From Ostrinia nubilalis (taxonomy: Eukaryota > Arthropoda > Insecta > Lepidoptera > Crambidae), in NCBI RefSeq assembly GCF_963855985.1, contig NC_087104.1:10478001-10542000 (forward strand): DNA of 64,000 nt, given 5' to 3'. The notes below the pieces were generated by a model. The model saw only the letters and a program-made list of their open reading frames with translations. It did no database searches and was not told where the DNA came from. A program made the position numbers and the translations under genes. This document shows, piece by piece, positions 11,669 through 22,899 of the stretch (position 1 is its first letter; the number at the start of each line of letters is the position of its first letter).

Positions 11669-11858
11669 GGCGATTATCACACTGTACCGCACTTCGCCGC
11701 GGTACGCGAGACGACAGATTTAATCATTATATGCAAGTACCTCAGCTTCTATACAAAAACACGCGTGGCACAACATACTGACAACGCGTCTGCGCGCGGG
11801 ATTCGTTTTATGACGCCACGCGGACCGCTGCGGAGCGCGGTGCAGTGTGATAATCGCC
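11669..11858. mobile_element. MITE with TAA target duplication (PIF/Harbinger type)
   Basis: The terminal inverted repeat ggcgattatcacactg is matched by cagtgtgataatcgcc at 11843-11858. TAA flanks both sides (11666-11668 and 11859-11861). The 190-bp interior includes cgacagatttaatcattata and ctgacaacgcgtctgcgcgc, both shared with the truncated copy at 24992-25140. It is non-coding. Confidence 0.85.
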
Positions 11859-12346
11859 TAAAAGTGCTTTTTGAAAGCCTATTTGCAGAAATAAAAAATA
11901 ATACCACAGCATACACAAACAAGAAACGCAATGTAAAAGCGGCTTTAGTCTTGTAATAATCATTCCGCCATGTCTCTCTGATGGGAGGAAAGAGGTGACG
12001 TCAGATACCATCTAAACCGACGCCCGGGTTCCGCCTGCCTTATCGGGACTGGAATTCATTGCTACCTTTTAACGGTGGCCCTTGCTGAAAGGTGATAAGG
12101 TCGCTAATTGAACAGGTAATTTACATTTTGAACCCATTTGAATATCTATGGCAGGTTAGGACGTAGCTGTTACTTAAATGCTAAGGAGCTTAGAGCAGTT
12201 GAGTTTGTGATAATTATAGGCTTTAAAGATATAAAAGTGGTGTTAGTAGAGTGTAGAATTCTAGATTGTATATCACTTTTATGTAATTAGAACACAGTCC
12301 TACACATTGATACCACGTGTGACGTAACATGAAAACATACTAACCG

Positions 12347-12453
12347 AATGAGGGCTATCGTTTTTATACTTAACAGTTGGCACCCCTGGCGATTGACAGG
12401 ACCTTACTCTACAGTGGCGCTAACTGGTGAGCGCTAAAACGATAGCCCTCATT
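12347..12453. mobile_element. Short MITE (TIR aatgagggctatcgtttt)
   Basis: Left end aatgagggctatcgttttta and right end aaaacgatagccctcatt (12436-12453) are inverted copies. The interior is about 70 bp and carries caccctggcgattgac. A target duplication is not obvious. No second copy was seen in the window. Confidence 0.75.
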
Positions 12454-12827
12454 GAGAACCTTTTTTGTTGAAGTCGGTTAAAGAGAACTATTACGTAAAA
12501 CATTTGTTACAGACAATACTGGTGTATGATATTCACTAATTCGGACTCTGGTAAAAAAAAGTAGAAAACAATTTCGAAAAAAAAAGAAAGCATGATTTAA
12601 ATTGAAATGTCAAATTCTAAATTTGAATCCGAGGCGCCTATCGCGTGACCACTGCCTATAATAAAATAGCAACGTAACTACAGTAAATCTCAGTTGGTGT
12701 TTAGGTATGCCACTATTATTAATATGCCATTCTTATTAGAAACTTTGAAATCGGTTTGGCGCATAATGTCGATAGGTTTCAATTACCGCCCTAAATAACA
12801 GTTCTATTTTAATTTTAGAAAAATAAT

Positions 12828-12880
12828 TAAACATTGTTTAAAAAAAATCCACGCAAGCGAAGCCACGGGCAGTCGCCAGT
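12828..12880 (+). mobile_element. Helitron-like 3' end relic
   Basis: The text aatccacgcaagcgaagcca, then cgggcagtcgccagt, is a worn version of the 3' end of the Lep1-type elements. CTAG has become CCAGT. Confidence 0.45.
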
Positions 12881-13201
12881 TTCCAAAGAAAAACCAGGCT
12901 TTCAATTTTGTACTTTAATTAAACGCAATAAGAGTGTGAAAAATCTGGGTTGTACCCGTTTCAAAGGGCGTAATAACACGTCGGATATGACGTCATTTGT
13001 TTTGATCGTCACACGTTTTTCAGTTGAATTTGTCCCCTGATGACGATGTTGTCATTATTCGAGTGTTTCGCTAACTGATATTACCGACATCCTGTAGACA
13101 GACTCAATTTTGTTTCGAAAATACAATGTAATTTGTTATTGAAATCAATAACGGTTAGAAGTGATAAAACAATAAAATTAACTGTTTACAAATGAAAAAC
13201 A

Positions 13202-13216
13202 CCACGTTGGGCGCCA
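13202..13216 (-). promoter_or_regulatory. Possible tRNA-Lys primer-binding site of a lost LTR element
   Basis: The minus strand reads TGGCGCCCAACGTGG, which matches the start of the primer-binding site complementary to the 3' end of tRNA-Lys that many LTR retroelements use. It would place an LTR to the right (from about 13217) and an internal region to the left. No LTR pair, gag or pol could be found, so it may be a relic or a chance match. Confidence 0.35.
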
Positions 13217-13295
13217 ATGTTTAGATACAGCAATTTTATATTTGAGTAGTAGCGTATTGTTGACTAGGGATAAATTATTATTCTAAAATCAGCTT

Positions 13296-13520
13296 TATAA
13301 AATCAAAATCAAAAATCAAAAAATATTTATTCAGTTTAGACCACAAGTGGCACTTATGAACGTCAATAGAAAATAATAAAAAAAGAAAAGGTAGCCCTTA
13401 TGGGGCACTTTACATGTCTCCTTATCTTTTGGGCCCTACCAGCGCTTCGAGACAAACATATGGCAAGTGCTGAGAAGAAACGCCGGAACAAACTCAGTCA
13501 CCACTTATTGCCAGGAATTA
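13296..13520 (-). mobile_element. Non-LTR retroelement 3' end
   Basis: The plus strand begins with a tail-like (atcaaaa)n run and aaaatatttattcagtttag, then a typical lepidopteran 3' UTR: a gtagcccttatggggca segment, a gggccctaccagcg segment and tgctgagaagaaacgccgga. The minus strand is therefore the sense strand. There is no coding part. The copy at 49106-49262 has the same order but is more worn. Confidence 0.65.
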
Positions 13521-14187
13521 TCTAACGGTAAGAATAGTCAAATTTAAGTACATCAAATATGTGCAGACTGAACTGACCACGCATCCTTGTCATCAATATA
13601 GTCTCGAACCTTGTAGTACCCTTTGGACATAAGGGTATAGTCATTATCTGGTGAATAATTTATATCTTAAATGTCTTTAATTTGTTTTTAGGTTGTTATA
13701 ACAATCTTTTGTGGTTCATAAACCAGTGACATTGAAAAATATTGATTAAGAGAAAGAAAAATAAGTAGGTATCTTCCTTTTTTCGAAAATATCACCAGAA
13801 TCACGACTATTGCTACAAAAGCAGAATCACAAACAAAAAGGGCTCTAAAATTAAAAACGGGCATTAGAACTTGAAAAAACATATTTTCGCTCCAGTTGAA
13901 AAATCATTTTTGGGTCACTTACACAAACAGCTTTGTTATTTGTGGAAAAGTATACTAGTCGGGGCGTTCGCATTATGTGGGATTGGTATCTGGAACAAAA
14001 CCGTGATTCAGGTCGGCCATTGTCTATTGTGCCATTGTGAGCTCGCTCTGATGTTCTATTCGAGTAATATTAAATTGGTAAGGAAATATCGAAATGTTTC
14101 TTTTAACGTACAAATAATAACTTTAGTATCTGTAGCTACACGTGTAATGGGATGTATTGTTTATTTAAATGTTAGTACTTATTAGTA

Positions 14188-14337
14188 CCTCCGACTTTTA
14201 GTTGGTTGATAGTTGGGCCCGATTCTAATTTGTATGAAGAATCGACCGATATCAAATGGGTGTAATGTGCGCACTTTCACACATGTCCATACTGATTAAC
14301 AGCCCGACCCAACTATCGGCCAACTAAAAATGGGTGG
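14188..14337. mobile_element. Palindromic MITE, about 150 bp
   Basis: Left arm cgacttttagttggttgata, continuing gttgggcccg, is mirrored at 14300-14337 by cagcccgacccaactatcgg and ccaactaaaaatgggtgg. The arms are about 45 bp with several mismatches. It is non-coding. Confidence 0.7.
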
Positions 14338-14980
14338 ACTGCGCCTAGGCTTAACCTTTAATAAGATTGAATCGCTAAAGTGCTGCTAAGAGCAAAATTC
14401 AAGTAGGTACGTCTAGACCAATTTAGCTATACATATATCATTTTCACATATCCTATCAAGTCTGAGATGAGAATATGACGAGAAAATATCGGAATTAAAG
14501 CGTTTTTGAAATAAAAAGAAATCATTGTAGAGTTGTGATTTGTTTTTAGCCAAAACATATCTTATTTTCTATTCCAACAAGCACTTCTTTCTACAAAATG
14601 AGTCCATAAATATTCCGTTACCGTAGTAGTAATTACGTTACCGTTCTGTTACCTTAAGATACACAAGTTTAAAACTAATTTAGCTCATCTGGAGCAAACT
14701 ATTGTTGTGGAGACTTGTTCTCGCCATTTCTTGTTATAAGTTTTAATAGAGTCGTGATGTGTACTAATGCTTTTTGAAATTGATTACCGTTCCATTACCT
14801 AAAAGCTAGTATTTGCCACCGTAGCGATTACATAATAGACCCGTAAACGTCCACAATAGACTATGGTGTACATAAGATACTTTAGTTCCATTGATACAGA
14901 TTTAACCTATCCCAGTTTGAAATTAGAATTATTTTATAACTGCGCAATTTCAAATATTATAATTATTAATTAATAGACAT

Positions 14981-15100
14981 AGGCTAGGTTGCACCATCTT
15001 ACTTTAACTTTGACAAACGTCAAAAATCTGTCAAACTCCATTCAAAAAGCACCGGTTATTGTTATTTTTACTGTCAAAGTTAGGTGGTGCAACTCAGCCA
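14981..15100. mobile_element. Palindromic MITE family A, copy 2
   Basis: It starts aggctaggttgcaccatctt and ends ttaggtggtgcaactcagcc, with the shared gtcaaaaatctgtcaaactc block inside. It is close in sequence to copy 1 (5673-5785), but carries an extra 'ctttgac'. Confidence 0.85.
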
Positions 15101-15651
15101 TAGACTGTGTGTGTCAAAAATATTACAGAAAAAATATAAATTTGAAATATCGAACGTAAATGAGAGTCAAAAACAATTGAGTAACGAAATTGTAAAAAAG
15201 AAAAAGTTTCGTGGTGGCCAGTGTAGCGTGGCCATGGAGTCCGTCGTATGCAGCCACAACAGATAATGTTAGTCGGCCATAATGGTTGTCTTTAATGTAA
15301 GTCTTTTGGCGCGAAAGAAAAAAAAACTTTGAGATGATGGAAAATACATACCTACTTACTTATCACGAACGTGTGAATAATATGGTATAGTAATAAAGGT
15401 ACATTGTGTTAATACATAATCCAAATATTATTTAAGCGACAGTTAATCTGTCTATTACGTTTTCTCGCCTAAACCGCTGAACAAATCATGAAGTAAGCAC
15501 CTTTTCATTGTGACAAATGGTCCTCAGCATAATGATTATAATCAATTGCCTGCCACTTCAGTTTATTGTTTCCTTTACTTAGTCAGAATTTGTATTTGAA
15601 CATTTCGAATTTAACTAAAATAATAGAAATACGAGTTCATTTGTTTTAGCT

Positions 15652-16030
15652 AAATGACGTCAACTGCTAGACAATGGCCTCTCAAGGATTTCCACAATGA
15701 CCGATCCTGCGCTGCCCGCATCCAGGTACTCCCACGACCTTCACCAGATCGTCGGTCCGCCTAGTGGGAGGCCTACCACCCACATAGGTACGTCTTCTGG
15801 TCCGTGTTTGCCATTCAAGAACTTTTTTTTTCCACAACGAAGAAGCTCTTGGCCTGTATCTCACCTGATGGTAAGTGATGATCAGGCCGAAGGTGGAAGC
15901 GAACTTCACCCGGAATCCTTAACCACGGAGGAACTGGCTATTTTACCTCTAACTGATTTCTGCCCCAACGGCCATCAGCTCTACGAGCTACGAGAATGTG
16001 CCCTGCCCACTGCTACCTATGTTGGGCGAT
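15652..16030 (-). mobile_element. RTE LINE 3' end split by a SINE-like insertion
   Basis: The minus strand encodes, in pieces, an RTE C-terminus. AGHI and ELVELMA-type codons lie at 15966-16025, and VLEW, GGRPPTRRTDDLVKV and the terminal segment at 15652-15828. The two pieces join in order when the insert at 15829-15954 is ignored. Frameshifts are present throughout. The LINE must predate the insert. Confidence 0.75.
15829..15954 (+). mobile_element. Short retroelement nested in RTE tail
   Basis: It contains tctcacctgatggtaagtga and tgatcaggccgaaggtggaa, text common in lepidopteran SINE-like repeats. A second fragment lies in reverse orientation at 18077-18170. It interrupts the RTE frame between its GRK-type codons and EW. 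AACTTTTT and AACTGATTT at the two borders may be a worn target duplication. Confidence 0.65.
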
Positions 16031-16056
16031 TATGCGGAATGTCAGAAATATGACAT

Positions 16057-16178
16057 ACAGAAATAGGTACTTAAAATTAATATAGTGTAAAAAGGTTTAA
16101 ATAATAATAATAATAATACAGAAATAGGTACTTAAAATTAATATAGTGTAAAAAGGTTTAAATAATAATAATAATAAT
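16057..16178. repeat. 61-bp tandem duplication ending in (AAT)n
   Basis: Two head-to-tail copies (16057-16117 and 16118-16178) begin acagaaataggtacttaaaa and end in an (aat)n run. They look identical by eye, so the duplication is recent and could come from replication slippage at the AAT tract. Confidence 0.9.
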
Positions 16179-16179
16179 A

Positions 16180-17700
16180 TAAAGTGACACTATGAGTGTC
16201 ATAATTTGAATAATAAACACTACCATTGGTTGTGTACATTATCAAGTGGTAAATAGAAACTATTTTATTACAGTTTCGCCTCAGTTGTTCCCTTCTGAGA
16301 GAGACACCGCAGTGTATTCGAGTTAAAAACTAATTAAGCTCATCCCGGCGAAGCCACACTTGCTCCAGAAACTATAATAAAGTGCAAGTAGTTCATACCA
16401 TTTATTTGCTACGTGGCTGACTGTATTCGAGTGGATATAAACTACAAAGTCATACAGAGTAAATCTTTACTTAGTTTAATAAGACTACAATATTATATTA
16501 TTAGTGTCTGACTTCTTGTGACGTCTTGGTGCTTGAAACTAGAATTTGTTATAACTATTAAAGCGCTTGCAAAATTTCGAGACGGTACGAATCAATATTG
16601 AAAATTATGTAGTGAAGGCACCTCTAACACAGTAGGTACTTAGCTTAGCTTTAGGAGTTAATTTGTGCGATACAAAAAATAATATTCTTGAAAAAATTTC
16701 GATGGTAAGTTTATCATGCTGTACTTTTGTTAATGGACAGCGGTAGTCCAATAGTTTTATATTGGGGTGATCCCCTCTAACGCAAAATTATAAATAAAAA
16801 AAAAAGGATTTTTTCACAATCTATGTCATGTAACTAGGTCATACATATACCAAAGACATCACTAGGAATATTAATCCGAACCAAGTACGTTTTGTAACAA
16901 AGACATCCAAGGCGTGTACGTACTACTACGTACTGCGGTATGCGTCCTGATTTAGCATGCATTATTTATACTGCGCGTACTTGATTACGCGGCAGGGATG
17001 CTAAATGCGCCGCTGAAGGCGTATCTCTTCTTTATTATGTTGGGTAAATAGTTTATAATTTAAGACGTTTTCTAGGTTAAATAAGGTAGTGAACCTTGGA
17101 GTGAAATATGTAGTTCCTTTCTTGAAAATACGGTTTTCTATAAATATTTCTATTAAGAGAAGTGAACTAGAGATAAAACATTTGATTATCTTAATAAAAG
17201 TGGCTCTTTTTAATAATCATAAAAGTATTTTGATGACTTGTGTTATGCGTGTGGCGAAGGAGAAGGAAAAATATGACGAAAATATTCATAATTTAACCAA
17301 ACTAAGATTAAATTCACAATTTAAAATCTTAAACCAAAAATAATACAATTTCAAATAGAGGTTTGTCCCGACAAACGGTATTATCTAATTCCAATTACTT
17401 TTCACGACGAATTTTTACACATAAACATTTTTCAAAACTCAACTTTATTCGTAGCTACTGAAAGTATTTTTTCAAATGCTAGCTGTCGGCATCTCACTGT
17501 CAGTACAAGCGCTCGCGCTGAACCGTCATGCAAGTTTCATGTGCCGCATGTTCTCAAACACAGCCGGCGTCGGTTCTGTCAGGGAAGTAGAGTTACTAAA
17601 TATGCCTCCGCATATATCTAAGTTCGTTCGTTTCAGCCAAATGAGACGATGACATCTTCTACTTCTCATTTTATTTCCTTATTCTTTTCGTATCCTGTTC
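16180..17700. other. AT-rich stretch without recognised gene
   Basis: No protein motif or RNA gene is seen. GC-richer patches occur at 16925-17020 and 17480-17590 (aagcgctcgcgctgaaccgt), with no open frame or repeat partner in the window. They could be regulatory DNA or old repeats. Confidence 0.35.
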
Positions 17701-17760
17701 TTTTTTTCTTCTTCTTCGTCAGTTCTTCTCAGCATCTTCTTCTTTACTTCTTCTCCTCCT
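17700..17760. repeat. Pyrimidine-rich (TTC)n microsatellite
   Basis: An interrupted run of ttc/tct units directly adjoins the RTE tail that begins at 17760. It may be the degenerate (GAA)n tail of another non-LTR copy on the minus strand. Confidence 0.6.
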
Positions 17761-17918
17761 CGTTCGTTTCAGCCAAATGACGTCCACTGCTGGACAATGG
17801 CCTCCTCCAAGATTTTCCACAATGAACGGTCCTGCGTTGCCCGCATCCAGGCTCCTCCCGCGACCTTTACCAAATCGACGGTCCACCTAGTAGGAGGCCT
17901 GCCCACGCATACATTTAA
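17760..17918 (-). mobile_element. RTE-type LINE 3' end
   Basis: The plus strand begins cgttcgtttcagccaaatga, which is the reverse complement of a (CGAA)n tail and stop. The minus strand then encodes the VQQWT, WMRATQDRSLWKIL and RWTVDLVKVAG-type order and ends at GRPPTR. It is a 5'-truncated copy of the same subfamily as 50680-50861. Confidence 0.85.
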
Positions 17919-17993
17919 GTAATCACATGTCTACTAATAATTAGGCTTGGGCAATCAGAACTGACAGGACATAATGAGGTTTTCAGATAAATA

Positions 17994-18056
17994 CTCATCA
18001 TCATTATCATTTCAGCCAGAGAACTTCCACTGCTGAACTTACTGCTGAAATTGATT
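17994..18056 (-). mobile_element. RTE tail fragment (ATG-tail subfamily)
   Basis: Contains catcatcattatcatttcag and then a ccagagaacttccactgctg segment, a diverged form of the tail at 7223-7352. It is truncated after about 60 bp. Confidence 0.6.
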
Positions 18057-18076
18057 ATGAAATATACTCATATGAA

Positions 18077-18170
18077 ATGATTCCGGGTGAAGCTCGCTTC
18101 TACCTTAGGCCTGATCATTACTTTCTATCAGGTAAGATGCTCAGTGTTCCAAGAGCTTCCTCATTGTGGA
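18077..18170 (-). mobile_element. SINE-like fragment, reverse orientation
   Basis: The reverse complement of this stretch (ttccgggtgaagctcgcttc, then taggcctgatcattac) matches the insert at 15829-15954. The end near 'gcttcctcattgtgga' corresponds to the start of that element. Confidence 0.6.
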
Positions 18171-18199
18171 TCTTACCTTACCTAATAAATAAATTAATT

Positions 18200-20080
18200 T
18201 AGGTTGTTAACTCTGTAATATGGCCTAATAATACTCAAAACCATTTTAACTGTCAAAAAGGTACTCAGCGTTGTTGTTTCTTTAAAGGCAATGGTGTCTT
18301 TTCTAGTAATTGTATGTTCTAGGCACATTTGGCGAGCCCTGAGGGCTACAAGAGGAGCGACCCAATTCGTCTTTTGAATCCCGCAATTGTGTTACTGAAT
18401 TTACTCTATTATTCTGTCGGCAGTTAGTGGCTCCAATTGTACGTAATATAAATAAGTACGTCACCATAAAAAAAATTGCCAATTATTTTTTTCTAAAGAT
18501 TTATGAACTTACATATGACTTAACTTTCTTAACTTTAACTTAGAAAACCAGCAAGCAGTGAGCCAGCCGAATCATTTATTTTTCAAGCTTTGTGTATTTG
18601 TTAAATTTAAAGTTATTTACTAAATTACCACCTTGCGTACCCTAGATTGGAAGCTCTTCAACTGTCCGGAAGTAGTGATACGGTTATAAATAAATTGGGA
18701 CGTGTATAATAAGGGCTCTTTAAAACCACTAAAATGCATTTAAACTTTATGAAAATTAATCGAATCTAGTAATTTACGTAATTCAAACACGGTAATGAAC
18801 CCCTGATAGTAGGGAAGGCTTTGCACTCTGACATTGTGAATAGATTACACAACAGTCGGCCAACGACTCCGTTTGGAAGAAGTCCAACCGTGGTAACTGG
18901 CTAATGCACTCGTGGTGAGATAATAACCTTTTTATGCGAGTCATTTAAGGTCATTTTCCTTTGGGGTCAACGAACGAGTTTACCGATTTTGTTTGCCACA
19001 AGGTCGCGTTGGTCATCATCATTTGCCTCCCCTTTTCAAGGTTATCAAAGGTCAAGGAGTTGTTTCCGTGTTTTACGTAATTTCGCTCTGAAAAATGTTA
19101 CTGAATGATAAAGAAATCAAGTATCTTTGTGATTTTTATGTCTTCTTTAGAGAGACACAGCCTAAAGCTCATAGCAGACTTATCAACTCGGAAAGGGATC
19201 AACACCGTATCGCCTTTCGCGAGCTGTTATCACTTTTTGCTCGCTGTTAATCGCGTGGCGAGGCGTTTTCTTTACGGTGCGAATAAGTGTGCGTTGCAGT
19301 ATGGAGTTTCATACAAAGAATACCTGACCATCTAGAGTTGATACGGTTGCGATCTCTTTCCGGGTTGATATGTACGACGTACTTTATTGACTCAAACATC
19401 ATTAGTTCAGATGTGGTCAGCCCTATGACAGTGGGGAGTGTTTTTTTGTTTCTTCTTAATACAGTGTTTCGTTGCACTTAAGTATGGACTCTACCAATCT
19501 GTGCTTTTAATTTACAATTAACTAGTTTGAAATTGCCATATATTTTTGGTGTATTTTGCGGCTAAGGGGTTGCAGTCATAGCTGTCAATTAAAATAGAGT
19601 TTTGCGGGTCTCTAAGGGCCAGCTTACGTTTGTGTAATTTTACTGTACAATTTTTATTGAAGATATCTAGTTCTTATGTATTGAAGAGCTTGTCTAGTTA
19701 TACTACCTATACCCCTATTACCTATCTTTACTTGGTCAGGACGTAAACCAATAACCAGACTACCCTCAAGAAGAAAACAACAATTCATCATTACTCGTCG
19801 TCCATCGGACGTCGGAAACTAGAAATCGATTGGTTTCCACGAGAGTTCTATAATTGGAAACCGCTTCAGTAGCTTTTTACTTAGAAATTTAGACTGCACT
19901 GAAACTAATTTTGGAATTTTGGTGCTTATTGACTTCATTCAAAGTTACTTTACCTTGGTAGAAATAATAAAACAAGTAGGTAATAGAAATGAAATTATTT
20001 TTCATACCTACTTTTTTTTGCGGTTTCGTTTACTGGGCTGGATGCTTGAAGCACCAAAGAAACTATCTGGTATTTTTCAG
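18200..20080. other. No recognised gene
   Basis: Mostly AT-rich. A more complex block at 18840-19080 (with ggccaacgactccgtttgga and gtcatttaaggtcattttcc) does not match repeats here and could be conserved non-coding DNA. Overlapping short frames near 19105-19481 lack any recognisable motif. Confidence 0.35.
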
Positions 20081-20086
20081 ATATTT

Positions 20087-20245
20087 AAGATATACTAATA
20101 TTATAAAGAGGTAAAGTTTGTGTGTTTGTATATTTGTTAAATTGTAAGGGGTAATCTCGGGATCTACTGAACCGATTTTAAAAACTCTTTCACCAATAGA
20201 AAGCCACATTATTGCAGAAAGCTAGTTACCTTATAAAAGGGTGAA
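20087..20245 (+). mobile_element. Helitron-like fragment
   Basis: Carries actaatattataaagaggta and then ctttcaccaatagaaagcca, the same order as the complete copy at 46643-46856. The CTAG end is replaced by cagaaagctagttac at 20215-20229, an internal stop to the similarity. Confidence 0.6.
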
Positions 20246-20649
20246 AAAACTTACAACGACAAGACAGAAAGATCTTAATTGAACATTAATGGCATTTACA
20301 ATCTGATTTTAGCTTCCTCACCATTCATTAGTATAATCCATCAGGATTCAGCAGCACTACCAGGTGCTAGCTTAATCCTACTTCTACTAATTACCCTCAT
20401 TTCGTCCGCACTTAAAGCTAGGTCATTTGTCCACACGGCCTTATGTATACAGCGCCATCTTTGAATTACAGTAAAAGCAGCCAGAGACATAAATATCTGT
20501 AACACCAGTAATTTGTTGTGGCGATAAAATAAATACACCAGTTATACGTTTGCCACAAAAGTTGGTTGGGGTGAGCTGAGTAAGGATGAGCTATCACATT
20601 GGACACAATATATCGACGGTCATTACGCTTAATTCAAGATTGTTAATAG

Positions 20650-20877
20650 CTAGGTACTGCCCGCGGCTTCGCCCGTGAAATTTTGTCTACCACAGAAAAC
20701 TTTATCGCACGCGTCCCTGTTTCAAAAACCGGGATAAAAATTATCCTTTGTTCTTTCCCGGGACTCAAACTATCTCTGTATCTTTAATCAAAATTGGTTC
20801 CATTGTTTTAAGCGTCAAAGCGTTAAAGACAGAGAGTTACTTTCGCTTTTAAATACATATTATTAGAGAAGTGGGGA
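20650..20877 (-). mobile_element. Lep1-like Helitron, near complete
   Basis: On the minus strand it runs from TC (20877-20876, after a host A) to CTAG at 20653-20650. It has the same internal order as 9020-9280 (accgggataaaaattatcct and ctttcccgggactcaaacta on the plus strand). The TCTG microsatellite is reduced to one short remnant (aaagacagagag). Confidence 0.8.
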
Positions 20878-21365
20878 TTTACTTGTCTCATTTAAATGCC
20901 ATATTAAGCTATTTTAATCCTAGATCGATAGAACCGTAAACTTCTCGCCACACTACGCAAACATTCGATAAATCGAAGCATATCTAATATCGATAGTATC
21001 GATCATCCTGTGAAATGTTGGCGCCAGCACGGACTGAATCGGAATAAATAATAAAGCGACTGATAGCGATTTGATTCGGCCTTTGTTCGAAGTAGGATAT
21101 CTAGAATTATTTAATTTGTTCCTTTGATGCTGGCGGTGATTTATTTACTGTACGCGTATTTGGAAATATTATGGGTTAAGTTTTTTGCCAATCATCTGGG
21201 TAGATGATATTTTAAAATATCTTTGTTCGGTTGTGGTCTGTGGTTCAGTATAAATAAAGTGCTCTATATAATGTATTTAACTGTGCTATTAAGAAAGGAT
21301 AAATTTTGGTGCAACAGTTTCTATATAAATACATACATACAAACATAATACATACCTGTTTTCAT

Positions 21366-21535
21366 AGCCGCGGTTTCGATCGGGAGTTTCCGTTTGTTAC
21401 AGAAAGACTGTCCTATGTTCTTCCCTCGGTCTCAAACTATCCCTATACCCTTCATCTTAAATGGTTAGAGGTTGGTGAAAAGCCTAAAGATAGACAGATA
21501 TTATAGGTACTTTTTCATTTTTAATATTAGTACAG
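21366..21535 (-). mobile_element. Helitron-like fragment
   Basis: The plus strand shows ccgcggtttcgatcgggagt, then tgttacagaaagactgtcct and ctcaaactatccctatac, a reversed and worn Lep1-type element. It ends near a short atagacagatattata tract and lacks clean termini. Confidence 0.65.
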
Positions 21536-21966
21536 ATACGGCTTGATGCGACGTCAGGTTTGCGTTTATCAGTTGAACCCAATTCAAGTAGAATCAAGTT
21601 TAACAACGCAAGATTTCTCAAATCCGTTCCTAATATTTTCATTATCTCTCAAAGGCAACAAGCTGACGAATTGAAATTTTCAAGCCGTCAAGACGAAATG
21701 ATTAGAGGGTCCTTTATTAAGGCTGTTCGGGGCAACTGGCGGGGTCAATCAGGCTTAGGATTCGGAGAATTACGTTCTGTTTGGCTTATTGTGGGCGAGT
21801 GTTTTGACATTGATTGCTGAATTTAATGCTGATTTTGATTTTGATGATAATTTTCACCTGTATTTATTTATTACTAGCTTTTCTCCGCGGCTTCGTTTGC
21901 GTGTAATTCAGTTTATCACAGATCGTTATAAATTATAGCCTATATGTTGTCTTGGTGTCAACAAAC

Positions 21967-22145
21967 CTACACAGTGGCGTTGTCAGTAGCATTCATTAAA
22001 TCTTCCTGCGTACAGTTGTTCGGGCACGACCGCGACATAATGTGCTTCATCGACTGTGGAACACAACCACACTGGCACTCCATCTGAGAATCCCCACCTG
22101 AACAGATTGTCCTTACTACGGCCGACCTGCGTCCTATGTTATTCT
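21967..22145 (-). pseudogene. LINE C-terminal zinc-knuckle fragment, duplicate 1
   Basis: Minus-strand reading gives IGRRSAVVRTICSGGD, then ECQCGCVPQSMKHIM, SCPNNC, and a C-terminus LMNATDNATV before a stop. The C-x-C-G-x(6)-HI-x(4)-CP spacing is the C-terminal cysteine/histidine motif found after the reverse transcriptase in several non-LTR retrotransposons. The rest of the polyprotein is absent. The 3' end after the stop matches 48557-48662, so both come from one LINE family. Confidence 0.7.
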
Positions 22146-22490
22146 TTTTTTTATGCATCAGGAGGCAAACAAGCAGACGGTTGATTCTGATATTCTGATG
22201 ACGATTTATATTCAAGACGGAATGATTAGAGGGTCCTTTATTAAGGCTGTTCGGGGCAACTGGCGGGGTCAATCAGGTTTAGGATTCGGAGAATTACGTT
22301 CTGTTTGGCTTATTGTGGGCGAGTGTTTTGACATTGATTGCTGAATTTAATGCTGATTTTGATTTTGATGATAATTTTCACCTGTATTTATTTATTACTA
22401 GCTTTTCTCCGCGGCTTCGTTTGCGTGTAATTCAGTTTATCACAGATCGTTATAAATTATAGCCTATATGTTGTCTTGGTGTCAACAAAC

Positions 22491-22680
22491 CTACACAGTG
22501 GCGTTGTCAGTAGCATTCATTAAATCTTCCTGCGTACAGTTGTTCGGGCACGACCGCGACATAATGTGCTTCATCGACTGTGGAACACAACCACACTGGC
22601 ACTCCATCTGAGAATCCCCACCTGAACAGATTGTCCTTACTACGGCCGACCTGCGTCCTATGTTATTCTTTTTTTTATGT
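22491..22680 (-). pseudogene. LINE C-terminal zinc-knuckle fragment, duplicate 2
   Basis: Second tandem copy of the fragment at 21967-22145. The CQCGCVPQSMKHIM and SCPNNC motifs are unchanged. It was copied as part of the 524-bp tandem duplication rather than by retrotransposition. Confidence 0.7.
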
Positions 22681-22899
22681 GTCAGGAGCATCAGGAGGCA
22701 AACAAGCAGACGGTTGATTCTGATATTCTGATGACGATTTATATTCAAGACGGAATGATTAGAGGGTCCTTTATTAAGACTGTTCGGGGCAACTGGCGGG
22801 GTCAATCAGGTTTAGGATTCGGAGAATTGAGTTCTGTTTGGCTTATTGTGGACGAGTGTTTTGACATTGATCGCTGAAGTTAAGGTAGCTTTGCTGTTT

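Larger units (their letters stand above)
21689..22880. repeat. Tandem duplication, 2.25 copies of a 524-533 bp unit
   Basis: The block starting agacgaaatgattagagggt repeats at 22214 and 22747 with period 524 then 533 bp. The extra 9 bp is a local duplication at about 22680-22690. Copies 1 and 2 differ at only a few positions; the third, partial copy (22747-22880) has several substitutions. Each full unit holds a reversed Helitron-like end (21875-21960 and 22399-22485) and a LINE C-terminal fragment on the minus strand. Confidence 0.95.

Noticed and set aside
13871..14185. 104-codon open frame with hydrophobic stretches
   Set aside because: Looks like chance coding in AT-rich DNA; ends next to a MITE and has no recognisable domain.
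21967..22272. Host zinc-finger gene suggested by the CQCGCV...HIM...CP motif
   Set aside because: The spacing is that of a LINE C-terminal motif, it is repeated in a tandem array, and its 3' end matches another LINE tail at 48557.
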